Assembly: GCA_945877365.1 (NCBI GenBank)
Contig: CAMCRV010000021.1
Location: 1 to 40,080 of the forward strand
DNA: 40,080 bases
From: an uncultured Clostridia bacterium
GTDB lineage: Bacteria; Bacillota; Clostridia; Oscillospirales; Oscillospiraceae
Direction: 5' to 3'
The notes under the pieces: generated by a model
Told to the model about the DNA's origin: nothing
Database searches by the model: none
The model's input: the letters and a program-made list of their open reading frames with translations, nothing else
Translations under genes and position numbers: made by a program
Shown here: positions 6,198 through 13,065 of the stretch, in pieces
Position numbering within the stretch: the stretch's first letter is position 1
Layout of the letters: each line of letters opens with the position of its first letter

Positions 6198-7067
6198 ATG
6201 TCATTTGCCCTGTTTACAGACGGCTGCTCCAATCTGCCCGGTGATCTACTGCGGCAGCTGGACATCAGTCTTCTTCCCTGTTCCTATACCATCGATGAGA
6301 TTCCCAATACCTACAACGGGGATCTGGACACCTTCGATGCTCACCAGTATTACGATCACCTCCGGGCAGGCCACCAGCCCAAGACCAGTCTGCTGAACAC
6401 CCAGCTGTTCCTGAATTCCTTCCGGGAGCCTCTGGAACAGGGGCAGGACATCGTCTATGTGGGAATGTCCTCCGGCATCAGCGGCACCATCCAGGCCGCA
6501 ACCATGGCTGCCGAAGAGCTGGCCGAGACCTTCCCGGCACAAAGGGTGTACATTGTGGATTCTCTGGGCGCCGGTTTCGGCACCGGCCTGCTCACCTGCC
6601 GGGGTGCCGACCTGCGCTCTGAGGGAAAAACCGCAGAGCAGACTGCGGAAATTCTTCGGGAAGAGCGGATGCACCTGTGCGAGTATTTCACCGTGGATGA
6701 CCTGAATTTTCTGAAGCGTACCGGACGGGTCAGCGGCGCCACCGCCGCTATTGGCACCGTTCTGAACATTAAGCCTATTCTCTACGGCGACAACGACGGT
6801 CATATTGTGGCCTGCAGCAAGGTTCGGGGCCGGAAAAAGGCCATGGATGCCATTGTGGAAATGTACCGCAGCAAGGTAGTGCACCCTGAGCTTCAGCGAG
6901 TTGCCATCACCCACGGCGATGTTCCGGAGGAGGCTGAGCTGCTGGCACAGCGGATTCAGGCAACCGCCGCCCCCAAAGAACTGATCCTTTGTCCCCACGA
7001 GCCCTTCACCGGCGCCCATGTGGGGCCCGGAATGCTGGGACTTTTCTTCTTCGGCAGCAGCCGGTAA
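6198..7067 (+). CDS. DegV family fatty-acid-binding protein
   Basis: A 289-aa protein of the DegV/FakB fold. The N-terminus FALFTDGCSNLPGDLL matches the family's opening strand and loop. The conserved KTSLLNTQ, YVGMSSGISGTIQAA (the Ser/Thr-rich lipid headgroup loop), VDSLGAGFG and DDLNFLKRTGRVSG segments follow in order, and the C-terminus has the GPGMLGLFF strand. FakB members present exogenous fatty acids to a kinase (FakA) for phosphorylation and phospholipid synthesis; no FakA gene is nearby. The ATG at 6198 has AAGGAG at good spacing, which rules out the longer upstream frame. It appears monocistronic. Confidence 0.92.
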   Translation: MSFALFTDGCSNLPGDLLRQLDISLLPCSYTIDEIPNTYNGDLDTFDAHQYYDHLRAGHQPKTSLLNTQLFLNSFREPLEQGQDIVYVGMSSGISGTIQAATMAAEELAETFPAQRVYIVDSLGAGFGTGLLTCRGADLRSEGKTAEQTAEILREERMHLCEYFTVDDLNFLKRTGRVSGATAAIGTVLNIKPILYGDNDGHIVACSKVRGRKKAMDAIVEMYRSKVVHPELQRVAITHGDVPEEAELLAQRIQATAAPKELILCPHEPFTGAHVGPGMLGLFFFGSSR

Positions 7068-7162
7068 GCGGCTGGTCATGCTTTTTGCAGGAATTCTCCG
7101 GTTTTTTCAGAAAAACTTCATAATTCCGTTATTTCATCGTCATATTTCCCCGGTAATCTACA

Positions 7163-7199
7163 GACAGAAAGGATTACACAGTCCTGTGTAGCCTTTCCT
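7163..7199 (+). other. Long imperfect hairpin downstream of degV
   Basis: GAAAGG...ACACAG pairs with CTGTGT...CCTTTC around a two-base TC turn, interrupted by a few mismatches. It may be the 3' end of the DegV message or a processing site; no T-run follows. Confidence 0.45.
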
Positions 7200-7243
7200 A
7201 TCATGGATTACCCTCTTTATCTCTCTTCTTTCTCATCCACGAG

Positions 7244-7279
7244 AACCCCGGATGTCCGCAAGGGCATCCGGGGTTTTCC
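7244..7279 (+). terminator. Terminator before the tetR-rsgA unit
   Basis: AACCCCGGATGTCC (7244-7257), GCAA loop region, GGGCATCCGGGGTT (7262-7275), then TT. Nothing else is seen in the 337-base gap 7068-7404 apart from the hairpin, this terminator and the tetR promoter. Confidence 0.85.
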
Positions 7280-7341
7280 ATTCCGTCCGCAGCGAACCGT
7301 ACTCACCACAGGATGCCCGTTGGAAGAGACCCCTCCCGGAC

Positions 7342-7392
7342 TTGACAAATTCCACCTTTTTGCCTATACTGTAGTAAACGATTGTTTACTAC
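7342..7392 (+). promoter_or_regulatory. tetR-rsgA promoter with perfect palindromic operator
   Basis: TTGACA (7342-7347), 17-base spacer, TATACT (7365-7370): a nearly perfect sigma-A promoter. Directly after the -10 box lies GTAGTAAAC-GATT-GTTTACTAC (7371-7392), a perfect 9-bp inverted repeat covering the transcription start, followed at once by the AGGAGGTG ribosome site. It is the expected binding site of the TetR protein encoded next. Confidence 0.85.
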
Positions 7393-7404
7393 AGGAGGTG
7401 TCTT

Positions 7405-8037
7405 ATGCGCGACACAAAGGAGCAGATTCTGCTGACGGCACTGGAGCTGTTCTCCCGAAAGGGCTTTGATGCAGTATCCGTCAGCGATATCGCAGGAAAG
7501 CTGGGAATCACCAAAGGCGCCCTTTACCGCCACTATGCCAGCAAGCAGGATATTTTTGAAAAAATCCTGGAGCGTATGTACCGGATCGATGCCGAACGGG
7601 CGCAGCAGTTCCGGCTTCCCGAAAAGCTGTTTACGGATTCCCCGGAAAGCTATCGTCAGGTCGAATGGGACTCTGTCGCCAGCTTCACCATCGCCCAGTA
7701 CCACTTCTGGACGGAGGATTCCTTTGCCACCGGCTTTCGCCGGATGCTGACCATTGAGCAATACAGCCGGGAGGAGATGGGGCAGCTGTACCGCAGCTGT
7801 CTGTCTCAGGGGCCGGTGGCCTATCTGGAAGATATTTTCCGGGAAATGATGAAGGCCGGCACAATCCGGCAGGGAGACCCCGGGCAGCTGGCTCTGGTTT
7901 ATTTCGCACCGCTGTATCTGCTGATTCAGCTTTCGGACAGCTCTCAGCCGCCGAAAGAGGCCGAGCGGCTTCTGACCGAACACATGGAAGAATTTCGTAT
8001 TCGCTACGCAACGGAGGAAAACCATGAATCAAATTGA
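7405..8037 (+). CDS. TetR/AcrR family transcriptional regulator
   Basis: A 210-aa repressor of the TetR family. Residues 1-47 are the DNA-binding domain, with ILLTALELFSRKGFDAVSVSDIA leading into the turn and LGITKGALYRHYASKQDIF as recognition helix. The remaining helical domain (about 55-205) should bind a small ligand and dimerise. The gene follows a promoter whose start site is covered by a 22-base palindrome, so autorepression is very likely. Its last 14 bases overlap the start of rsgA, so the two are co-transcribed and translationally coupled. The ligand is unknown and no transporter gene is adjacent. Confidence 0.92.
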   Translation: MRDTKEQILLTALELFSRKGFDAVSVSDIAGKLGITKGALYRHYASKQDIFEKILERMYRIDAERAQQFRLPEKLFTDSPESYRQVEWDSVASFTIAQYHFWTEDSFATGFRRMLTIEQYSREEMGQLYRSCLSQGPVAYLEDIFREMMKAGTIRQGDPGQLALVYFAPLYLLIQLSDSSQPPKEAERLLTEHMEEFRIRYATEENHESN

Positions 8038-9076
8038 AAACACTTATGGTCTGAAGGAAGTTCCCTTTCCGACAGATTGGAAAAAAAGCTCTTCCTGCCG
8101 TATCGGCAGGGTACTGTCCCAGGAGAAGGGGCTCTACCGCATCGTCACTGAGGATGGAGAGCATCGGGCGGAGGTATCCGGAAAGTTCCGTTTCCGGGCA
8201 GAAACCGCCGCTGACTATCCCGCCGTGGGGGATTATGTAGCCGCAGAGGACAATCCCGGCGGAAATGCCATCATTCAGGCTGTCCTGCCCCGAAAGAGCG
8301 TGTTCCTGCGGAAAGCCGCCGGCACCGGGAATCAGGAGCAGGTGGTGGCCGCCAATGTGGACACCGTCTTCATCTGTATGTCCCTGAACCAGGACTTTAA
8401 CCTGAGACGGCTGGAACGCTATCTGGCAGTTGCCTGGGAAAGCGGCGCTTCTCCCGTCATCGTCCTGACCAAAACCGATCTCTGCCCGGATCGGGCAGGC
8501 TTCCTTGCCCAGGTGGAAGGCGTTGCCATGGGGGCAGATGTCGTCTTCACCTCCTCTGCGGAAGCGGAGGGCTACCAGTCCCTTCTTCCCTATCTTCTCC
8601 CCGGAAAAACCATTGCCGCCATGGGCTCCTCGGGCGTGGGAAAATCCACCCTCATCAACCACCTGCTGGGAGAAGCCCGGCTGGAAACCAACGGTCTTCG
8701 GGATGACGACAAGGGTCGGCACACGACTACCCATCGGGAACTGTTCCTGCTGAAAAACGGCGCCATGGTCATCGACACCCCGGGTATGCGGGAGCTGGGT
8801 CTGTGGGATGCCGGGGAGGGTCTGTCCCACTCCTTCGCCGATATTGAAGATCTGGCATCCCGGTGCCGGTTCCGGGACTGCACCCACTCCGGGGAGCCCC
8901 ACTGCGCCATCGCGCAGGCTCTGCAGGATGGAACCCTTTCCCCGGATCGGTGGGCGTCCTATCAGAAGCTGCAGAAGGAAAACAGCTTCTGTCAGGATGC
9001 AGGAGGCTACCTTTCTCAGAAGAAGCAAAAATTCAAATCCATCGCAAAGCTGAACAGGAGCAATTCCAAACGGTAA
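8024..9076 (+). CDS. rsgA: Ribosome small-subunit-dependent GTPase A
   Basis: A 350-aa circularly permuted GTPase that checks maturation of the 30S subunit. An N-terminal OB-fold spans about residues 25-90. The G-motifs come in permuted order: TKTD (G4) 149-152, GSSGVGKST (G1, P-loop) 201-209, HTTTHRE (G2) 233-239 and DTPG (G3) 251-254. A C-terminal zinc knuckle has Cys281, Cys286, His288 and Cys294. Length and order are standard. It overlaps the end of the TetR gene by 14 bases with no promoter of its own in view, so a housekeeping ribosome-assembly factor appears to depend on a repressed promoter. A weak GGGAAAT/ATTTCCC hairpin follows the gene. Confidence 0.95.
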   Translation: MNQIENTYGLKEVPFPTDWKKSSSCRIGRVLSQEKGLYRIVTEDGEHRAEVSGKFRFRAETAADYPAVGDYVAAEDNPGGNAIIQAVLPRKSVFLRKAAGTGNQEQVVAANVDTVFICMSLNQDFNLRRLERYLAVAWESGASPVIVLTKTDLCPDRAGFLAQVEGVAMGADVVFTSSAEAEGYQSLLPYLLPGKTIAAMGSSGVGKSTLINHLLGEARLETNGLRDDDKGRHTTTHRELFLLKNGAMVIDTPGMRELGLWDAGEGLSHSFADIEDLASRCRFRDCTHSGEPHCAIAQALQDGTLSPDRWASYQKLQKENSFCQDAGGYLSQKKQKFKSIAKLNRSNSKR

Positions 9077-9120
9077 TTTCCCGGATACTGCCCGATTTTT
9101 CCCGGAAAGCAAAGGGTTGC

Positions 9121-9141
9121 GGGAAATAATTTCCCCTTTTC
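9121..9141 (+). terminator. Weak terminator after rsgA
   Basis: GGGAAAT-A-ATTTCCC (9121-9135) followed by CTTTT. The short stem and tight loop make it weak. Confidence 0.45.
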
Positions 9142-9162
9142 CCCATCATTTTCCTGTTTGTG

Positions 9163-9191
9163 TTGACATTCGCCCGGAAACAGGTTATAGT
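9163..9191 (+). promoter_or_regulatory. Promoter of the HPt gene
   Basis: TTGACA (9163-9168), 17-base spacer, TATAGT (9186-9191). The leader carries a small GCCGGA/TCCGGC hairpin (about 9214-9230) just ahead of the ribosome site. Confidence 0.8.
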
Positions 9192-9249
9192 TTCTATAGG
9201 TAGAAAAGCAGGTGCCGGATTCCCTCCGGCGCAGAAATGAGGATTTACT

Positions 9250-9609
9250 ATGACCATTCAGGAATGTTATGCTCAGCTGGGCGGCAGCTTCGAGGATGTC
9301 AGCACACGCCTTCCCAGCCAGCGGCTGGTTGAAAAATTTGTTGCCAAATTCCCCAATGATGACAGCTATGATACGCTTTGCGAAGCCATGGCGAGGCAGG
9401 ATCGGACAGAGGCCTTTCGAGCCGCTCATACCCTGAAGGGTGTTGCCGCCAATCTGGGTTTTTCTCGGCTGACGAACTCTGCCAGCCAGCTGACAGAGGC
9501 TCTGCGTCCCGAAAGCGCTGTGGTTTGCCAGCTGTCCCCTTCTCTGATGGATGCAGTAACACAGGATTACCGCGCCACGATGGACGCCATTCGCGCCTAC
9601 CTCGGCTGA
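9250..9609 (+). CDS. Orphan histidine phosphotransfer (HPt) domain protein
   Basis: A 119-aa single-domain HPt protein. AFRAAHTLKGVAANLG contains the phosphoryl-accepting His60 in the classic H-x-x-K-G setting, within a four-helix bundle. Such proteins pass phosphate between a response-regulator-like receiver of a hybrid kinase and another receiver. No hybrid kinase or receiver gene is next to it, so its partners lie elsewhere; the two-component pair at 13066-15119 is not of the phosphorelay type. It has its own strong promoter and a terminator, and so is expressed on its own. AGGA precedes the ATG at 9250. HPt domains that have lost relay function exist, but the His and Lys-Gly are intact here. 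Confidence 0.88.
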   Translation: MTIQECYAQLGGSFEDVSTRLPSQRLVEKFVAKFPNDDSYDTLCEAMARQDRTEAFRAAHTLKGVAANLGFSRLTNSASQLTEALRPESAVVCQLSPSLMDAVTQDYRATMDAIRAYLG

Positions 9610-9624
9610 TTTTCAAAGGTTATG

Positions 9625-9659
9625 CACCCCGTCTGTCAGCCAGACGGGGTGTGTTCTCT
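9625..9659 (+). terminator. Terminator of the HPt gene
   Basis: CACCCCGTCTG (9625-9635), TCAGC loop, CAGACGGGGTG (9641-9651), then a T-rich TGTTCTCTT tail. Confidence 0.75.
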
Positions 9660-9712
9660 TCTTTCAGACAGGACGGCTCCATCCCGAAAGTGGATTTCCA
9701 CGCAACCCTCTC

Positions 9713-9741
9713 TTGCATCCCAGGCATTCTTGTGCTACACT
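9713..9741 (+). promoter_or_regulatory. Promoter of the TerB-like gene
   Basis: TTGCAT (9713-9718), 17-base spacer, TACACT (9736-9741) with an extended TGC before it. Confidence 0.7.
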
Positions 9742-9791
9742 AAGAAAAATGTTCCGGCGCATTCAGGCCGGAGGGTAAGGAGAAAAAATGG

Positions 9792-10283
9792 ATGAAAAGT
9801 AAAATTTTTACGGATATTGAAAATCAGTTCGCCCAGGCCGGTGAGTTGACCATTCTGGAAACCGCCCATCAGGCGCTGGATGATCTTGTAAAGGTTCTGA
9901 CCGACTACGACGACCGGACTCTGTTTACCATTCTGATCCACGCAGCCAAGCTGGGCGTATCCGGCGACGGCGTTGTCAACAAGAAGGAGCGGAAAATGCT
10001 GGTGTCTCTCTTTTCCGATATCATGCCCGGCTTTGAGGATATGATCGATGATCTGTTCGCCGGAGAGATCACCGAGGATGACTGCAATCTGGTGGCGGCT
10101 CTGAGCCAGATCGGCAACGAGGTAGCCATGCCCCTGCTGTACTATATTCTGAGTCTGAGCTATGCCGACGAAGTTCTGGAGGAGAATATTGCGCTGGAGC
10201 TGGACAGCATTTTTGAGCCCATCCTCACTGCGCTTGTCGCTGGTGCCGCCAATCAGCAGGATGCTTCAGCTGACAAGACCTGA
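9792..10283 (+). CDS. Small acidic helical protein, possibly TerB-like
   Basis: A 163-aa cytoplasmic, all-helical, acidic protein (many Asp/Glu). The segment LGVSGDGVVNKKERKMLVSLF resembles the helix-turn with an Asp-Gly-x-Val motif found in TerB-like (tellurite resistance/stress) proteins, a fold that can bind metals. The match is by eye and weak. Translation should start at the ATG at 9792, nine bases after AAGGAG. An out-of-frame ATG at 9788 opens a four-codon frame that stops at once and may lower initiation. It is monocistronic, with its own promoter and terminator. I cannot give it a firm function. Confidence 0.6.
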   Translation: MKSKIFTDIENQFAQAGELTILETAHQALDDLVKVLTDYDDRTLFTILIHAAKLGVSGDGVVNKKERKMLVSLFSDIMPGFEDMIDDLFAGEITEDDCNLVAALSQIGNEVAMPLLYYILSLSYADEVLEENIALELDSIFEPILTALVAGAANQQDASADKT

Positions 10284-10291
10284 TGCTTTGC

Positions 10292-10318
10292 AAAATGGCC
10301 CCGAATGGGGCCATTTTT
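10292..10318. terminator. Bidirectional terminator
   Basis: AAAATGGCCCC (10292-10302), GAAT loop, GGGGCCATTTT (10307-10317). It serves the TerB-like gene and the converging crp/fnr-type gene. Confidence 0.9.
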
Positions 10319-10988
10319 ATTTAGAAAGTGCATGGAGAACAAACCGGTTTTTCTCAAATTCCAGCAGTCCTTCCTCCCGCATCTTACACAGCTCACTGGA
10401 CATGGCACTCCTGTCCACAGAAAGAAAATCCGCCAGCTGCTGCCGGTTAAAGGGGATCGTAAAGCTGGGACTTTCTGCCTCTCTGGCCTTATCGGACAGA
10501 TAAGCCAGCAGCTTCTCCCGGGTGCTTCGCCGGGACATCAGCTCCAGTTTTCGAACCAGCTTTCGATTCTTCTGTGCAATAGCCACAAACAGATTCTGGC
10601 TCACCCGTTCATGGAACCGGCAACGCCTGGAACAGGTGGAAAGAATGCGGCTCATATTCAGAAAAACCACCATGCTGTTCTCCACAGCCACCACATCGTT
10701 CAGAACAGAACCCCCGCGGGAAGCCGCGAAGGCTTCCCCAAACATCTCCCCTGCCTCCACATGGCCCAGGATACTCCGGTTTCCCCAATAGTCATCTGTC
10801 TGAATATACAGCTTTCCCGCCACAAGGATCGGCAGCTTCTCCAGTTCCTGCCCCTGATGCAGGATATACGCATCCTTTGGAAAAGCCTCCACCCGTGCCC
10901 CGAGGCATTCCAGCATTGCTGACAAATCCTCCCGGGAAATACCGGCAAACAGCTCTGTGTCCATCAATATTTCCAGATAATTCTCCAT
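10317..10988 (-). CDS. Crp/Fnr family transcriptional regulator
   Basis: A 223-aa regulator of the Crp/Fnr superfamily. A cyclic-nucleotide-binding-like beta-roll covers residues 10-120 (ILHQGQELEKLPILVAGKLYIQ, then VEAGEMFGEAFAA), followed by the dimer helix and a C-terminal winged helix-turn-helix: NRQQLADFLSVDRSAMSSEL with the wing EGLLEFEKNRFVLH. The beta-roll lacks the cAMP-contacting residues of Crp and there is no N-terminal Fnr cysteine cluster, so the signal is unclear. It is divergent from a ferredoxin-type gene, an arrangement seen for regulators of nitrosative or redox stress genes in Clostridia. AGGGGAG precedes the ATG at 10988; the much longer upstream open frame is antisense to the ferredoxin gene. 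Confidence 0.88.
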   Translation of the reverse strand: MENYLEILMDTELFAGISREDLSAMLECLGARVEAFPKDAYILHQGQELEKLPILVAGKLYIQTDDYWGNRSILGHVEAGEMFGEAFAASRGGSVLNDVVAVENSMVVFLNMSRILSTCSRRCRFHERVSQNLFVAIAQKNRKLVRKLELMSRRSTREKLLAYLSDKAREAESPSFTIPFNRQQLADFLSVDRSAMSSELCKMREEGLLEFEKNRFVLHALSK

Positions 10989-11002
10989 GTTTCTCCCCTT
11001 CT

Positions 11003-11044
11003 GTTGGAAATCCAACTGACAGATTGCTTCCATGGTACTATAAT
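11003..11044 (+). promoter_or_regulatory. Ferredoxin-gene promoter with palindrome centred at -41.5
   Basis: CTGACA (11016-11021), 17-base spacer, TATAAT (11039-11044), with a start near 11051. GTTGGA-AA-TCCAAC (11003-11016) is a perfect 14-base palindrome touching the -35 box. Its centre (11009.5) lies at -41.5, the standard class II position of Crp/Fnr activators. Assignment to the divergent regulator is inference. Confidence 0.65.
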
Positions 11045-11075
11045 GGGCATATCCATTCAAGAAAGGAATTTCGAT

Positions 11076-11762
11076 ATGATTCGTAAAATTATTAAAATCA
11101 ACGAAGAAAAGTGCACCGGCTGCGGGCTGTGCGCCATGGCCTGCCACGAAGGCGCCATCGGCATGGTGGAGGGCAAGGCAAAGCTCCTTCGGGAGGACTA
11201 CTGCGACGGGTTGGGAGACTGCCTGCCCGCCTGCCCCGTAAATGCCATCTCCTTCGAGGAGCGGGAGGCCCCTGCCTACAACGAAGCCGCCGTACTGGCC
11301 TCCAAAAAGAAGTCCGCTCCCATGCCCTGCTCCTGCCCCGGCTCTCAGGCCAGGGCCCTTCAGACCCGGCAGGAGCCGGTGGACAGTGGTTCGTGCCCCA
11401 GTCTGCTGCGGCAGTGGCCGGTGCAGCTTAAGCTGGTCAGCCCCTATGCTCCCTATTTTGACGGCGCCGATCTGCTGATTGCCGCTGACTGCACCGCATA
11501 TGCCTACGGAAACTTCCATCGGGATTTCATCCGCAACCGCATAACCCTCATCGGCTGCCCCAAGCTGGATGCCGGAGATTATTCCGAGAAGCTCACCGCC
11601 ATTCTCGCTGGGAACGATGTGCGCAGCATCACCGTCGTCCGGATGGAGGTTCCCTGCTGCGGCGGCATTGAGAATGCTGCCAAACAGGCCCTGCAGGCCA
11701 GCGGCAAGCACATTCCCTGGCAGGTGGTAACCATCTGTGCCGATGGCAAAATTCTGGGCTGA
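11076..11762 (+). CDS. Ferredoxin-type 4Fe-4S protein with Cys-rich C-terminal domain
   Basis: A 228-aa iron-sulfur protein. The N-terminal ferredoxin domain carries Cys13-x2-Cys16-x2-Cys19-x3-Cys23 (KCTGCGLCAMACHEGA) and a second set Cys43, Cys49, Cys53 (YCDGLGDCLPACPVNAI). A linker with PCSCPGS follows. A C-terminal domain, about residues 115-228, has further cysteines in IAADCTAYAYGNFHRDF, LIGCPKLD and MEVPCCGGIENAAKQAL. This full-length form recurs beside Crp/Fnr regulators in anaerobes, often near hybrid-cluster protein genes, but no hcp is present here. It is probably an electron carrier or redox-stress protein. The ATG at 11076 follows AAAGGA; the earlier in-frame ATG at 11004 lies inside the promoter. 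Confidence 0.85.
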   Translation: MIRKIIKINEEKCTGCGLCAMACHEGAIGMVEGKAKLLREDYCDGLGDCLPACPVNAISFEEREAPAYNEAAVLASKKKSAPMPCSCPGSQARALQTRQEPVDSGSCPSLLRQWPVQLKLVSPYAPYFDGADLLIAADCTAYAYGNFHRDFIRNRITLIGCPKLDAGDYSEKLTAILAGNDVRSITVVRMEVPCCGGIENAAKQALQASGKHIPWQVVTICADGKILG

Positions 11763-11782
11763 TTCTCATCTTGCCCTGTGAA

Positions 11783-11819
11783 AAAGGCTGTCATTCCCAT
11801 GTTCGGAATGACAGCCTTT
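11783..11819. terminator. Bidirectional terminator
   Basis: AAAGGCTGTCATTCC (11783-11797) with GGAATGACAGCCTTT (11805-11819), a perfect 15-bp stem. It serves the ferredoxin gene and the converging CmpB-family gene. The TGTCATTCC core recurs in the repeat near 39828. Confidence 0.88.
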
Positions 11820-11820
11820 C

Positions 11821-12834
11821 TTATTCTGTTTCCGGGGCTTCTTCCGCACCCCGTTGGGCAAACACCATATTGGCATATATTTTCTCCATGCGCTCATCCG
11901 GGAACCGATCATCCAGAAATTCCGCAAGTACGGTGGTGGGAGCCACTCCCTGAACCCGCTGGGCCCAGCGCTGCACCGCCACCAGAGACACCGCACCGTT
12001 CCAGATGAAGAACACCGTAAGGGCGATGGTGGCGATTTTTCCCACTTTGTTGGGGATTTTCAGAATGAGGTTTGCCATCCTGGGGTACAGATCCTTGATC
12101 CACAGAATGCCCAGAATTCCCCAGAAGGAGGAATACAACAGGCAAACTCTGCCATTGATGTTCAGGGGAACATTGCTGTAGTCCCAGGAACGGGAACCAA
12201 ACAGCAGCTCCTGACCCCAGGAGCACAGATATTCCACCACCGTGCCCACCAGCATTCCGCCAAAGAAGGAGATCCATGCACTGCGATTGCGGAACCTGTA
12301 CAGCGCCAGCGTCAGAGCCACCGCGCCTGCACCGTAGAGCAGGTTAAAAGGGCCGTAAACCAGACCCGACCGGCTCTCAAAATAGCCCCTTGTGGCAAAG
12401 CACCACAGCAGCTCAACCACCACCCCTGCAAAGCTGCCGATGAAACAAATCAGGAGAATTTTATAGATTCCCAGCCCCTTGGCAAAATGCTCCGATGCAT
12501 TTTCCTCCATATCAATGGTGGCGTTGGCCGGTGGCGTGTGAATCAGGGTTCGCTTCTTCCGCTGATATTGGATGTCCTTGCTCCGGGTCTTCAGCTCATC
12601 ACTCACCTTAAAAATCTGCATTGCCGCCTTGGAGAGAACCTCCACAGAGCGCTTCAGGGATTCCGCGATCTCCTCCACCGGATCCAGATCCTCCATATTG
12701 GGCAGCTGCGAATAGAGCTTCTCCACCTGCTGCTGGTAATTCTGGGTGGCATTCAGAATCTCCTCGCTGCTCTTTTCGATTTCATCCACAAAAAGCGGCG
12801 GCATAAAGCTCTTTTCTTCCTGTGTCATATCCAT
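11821..12834 (-). CDS. CmpB-family (PF06541-type) membrane protein with coiled-coil N-terminus
   Basis: A 337-aa membrane protein. Residues 1-110 are cytoplasmic and heptad-like (EIEKSSEEILNATQNYQQQVEK, then LKRSVEVLSKAAMQIFKVSDEL). Residues 120-320 hold about five membrane segments with the signature of the family annotated as putative ABC transporter permease: YGPFNLLYGAGAV, LVGTVVEYLCSWGQE, SWDYSNVPLNINGRVCLLYS, WGILGILWIKD. No ATPase is nearby, so the permease label is doubtful. The start is uncertain: ATG at 12834 lies 11 bases after GGAAGGG, whereas a TTG at 12840 lies 5 bases after it. The coiled-coil head is longer than in bare CmpB proteins and suggests a partner or self-assembly. 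Confidence 0.78.
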   Translation of the reverse strand: MDMTQEEKSFMPPLFVDEIEKSSEEILNATQNYQQQVEKLYSQLPNMEDLDPVEEIAESLKRSVEVLSKAAMQIFKVSDELKTRSKDIQYQRKKRTLIHTPPANATIDMEENASEHFAKGLGIYKILLICFIGSFAGVVVELLWCFATRGYFESRSGLVYGPFNLLYGAGAVALTLALYRFRNRSAWISFFGGMLVGTVVEYLCSWGQELLFGSRSWDYSNVPLNINGRVCLLYSSFWGILGILWIKDLYPRMANLILKIPNKVGKIATIALTVFFIWNGAVSLVAVQRWAQRVQGVAPTTVLAEFLDDRFPDERMEKIYANMVFAQRGAEEAPETE

Positions 12835-12964
12835 TCTCAACCATACCCTTCCATAATACCTATGTGCTGTATTTTAAATCCAATTTATCAACAATTTGTT
12901 ACACAATTATCAATTTTTCCCATTTTTTCTCCAATCGTATCTGGTCAACGAGATATTTTATTGA

Positions 12965-13019
12965 TACAATAAAGGAGAACCTGAAAAATTGACACATTTT
13001 GTCTCATTTCTTTCCTATC
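12965..13019 (+). promoter_or_regulatory. Kinase-operon control region with shared 21-base box (copy 1)
   Basis: GAACCTG-A-AAAATTGACACA plus T (12977-12997) matches a second copy at 15110-15130 in 19 of 21 positions. In both copies the TTGACA is followed, exactly 25 bases after its first base, by CCTAT, here at 13014. A separate TACAAT at 12965-12970 could be the -10 of a basal promoter. The box is the best candidate for the response regulator's binding site. Confidence 0.6.
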
Positions 13020-13065
13020 CCCGAAACCACCGAAACGGTATCATGAATTACAGGAGGTGACCGAT

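Noticed and set aside
10989..11711. N-terminal extension of the Crp/Fnr regulator
   Set aside because: The frame is only open because it is antisense to the ferredoxin gene; AGGGGAG and ATG at 10988 mark the real start.
11821..12840. True ABC transporter permease
   Set aside because: The family label is inherited; no ATP-binding or substrate-binding gene is nearby, so only a membrane protein of that family is claimed.
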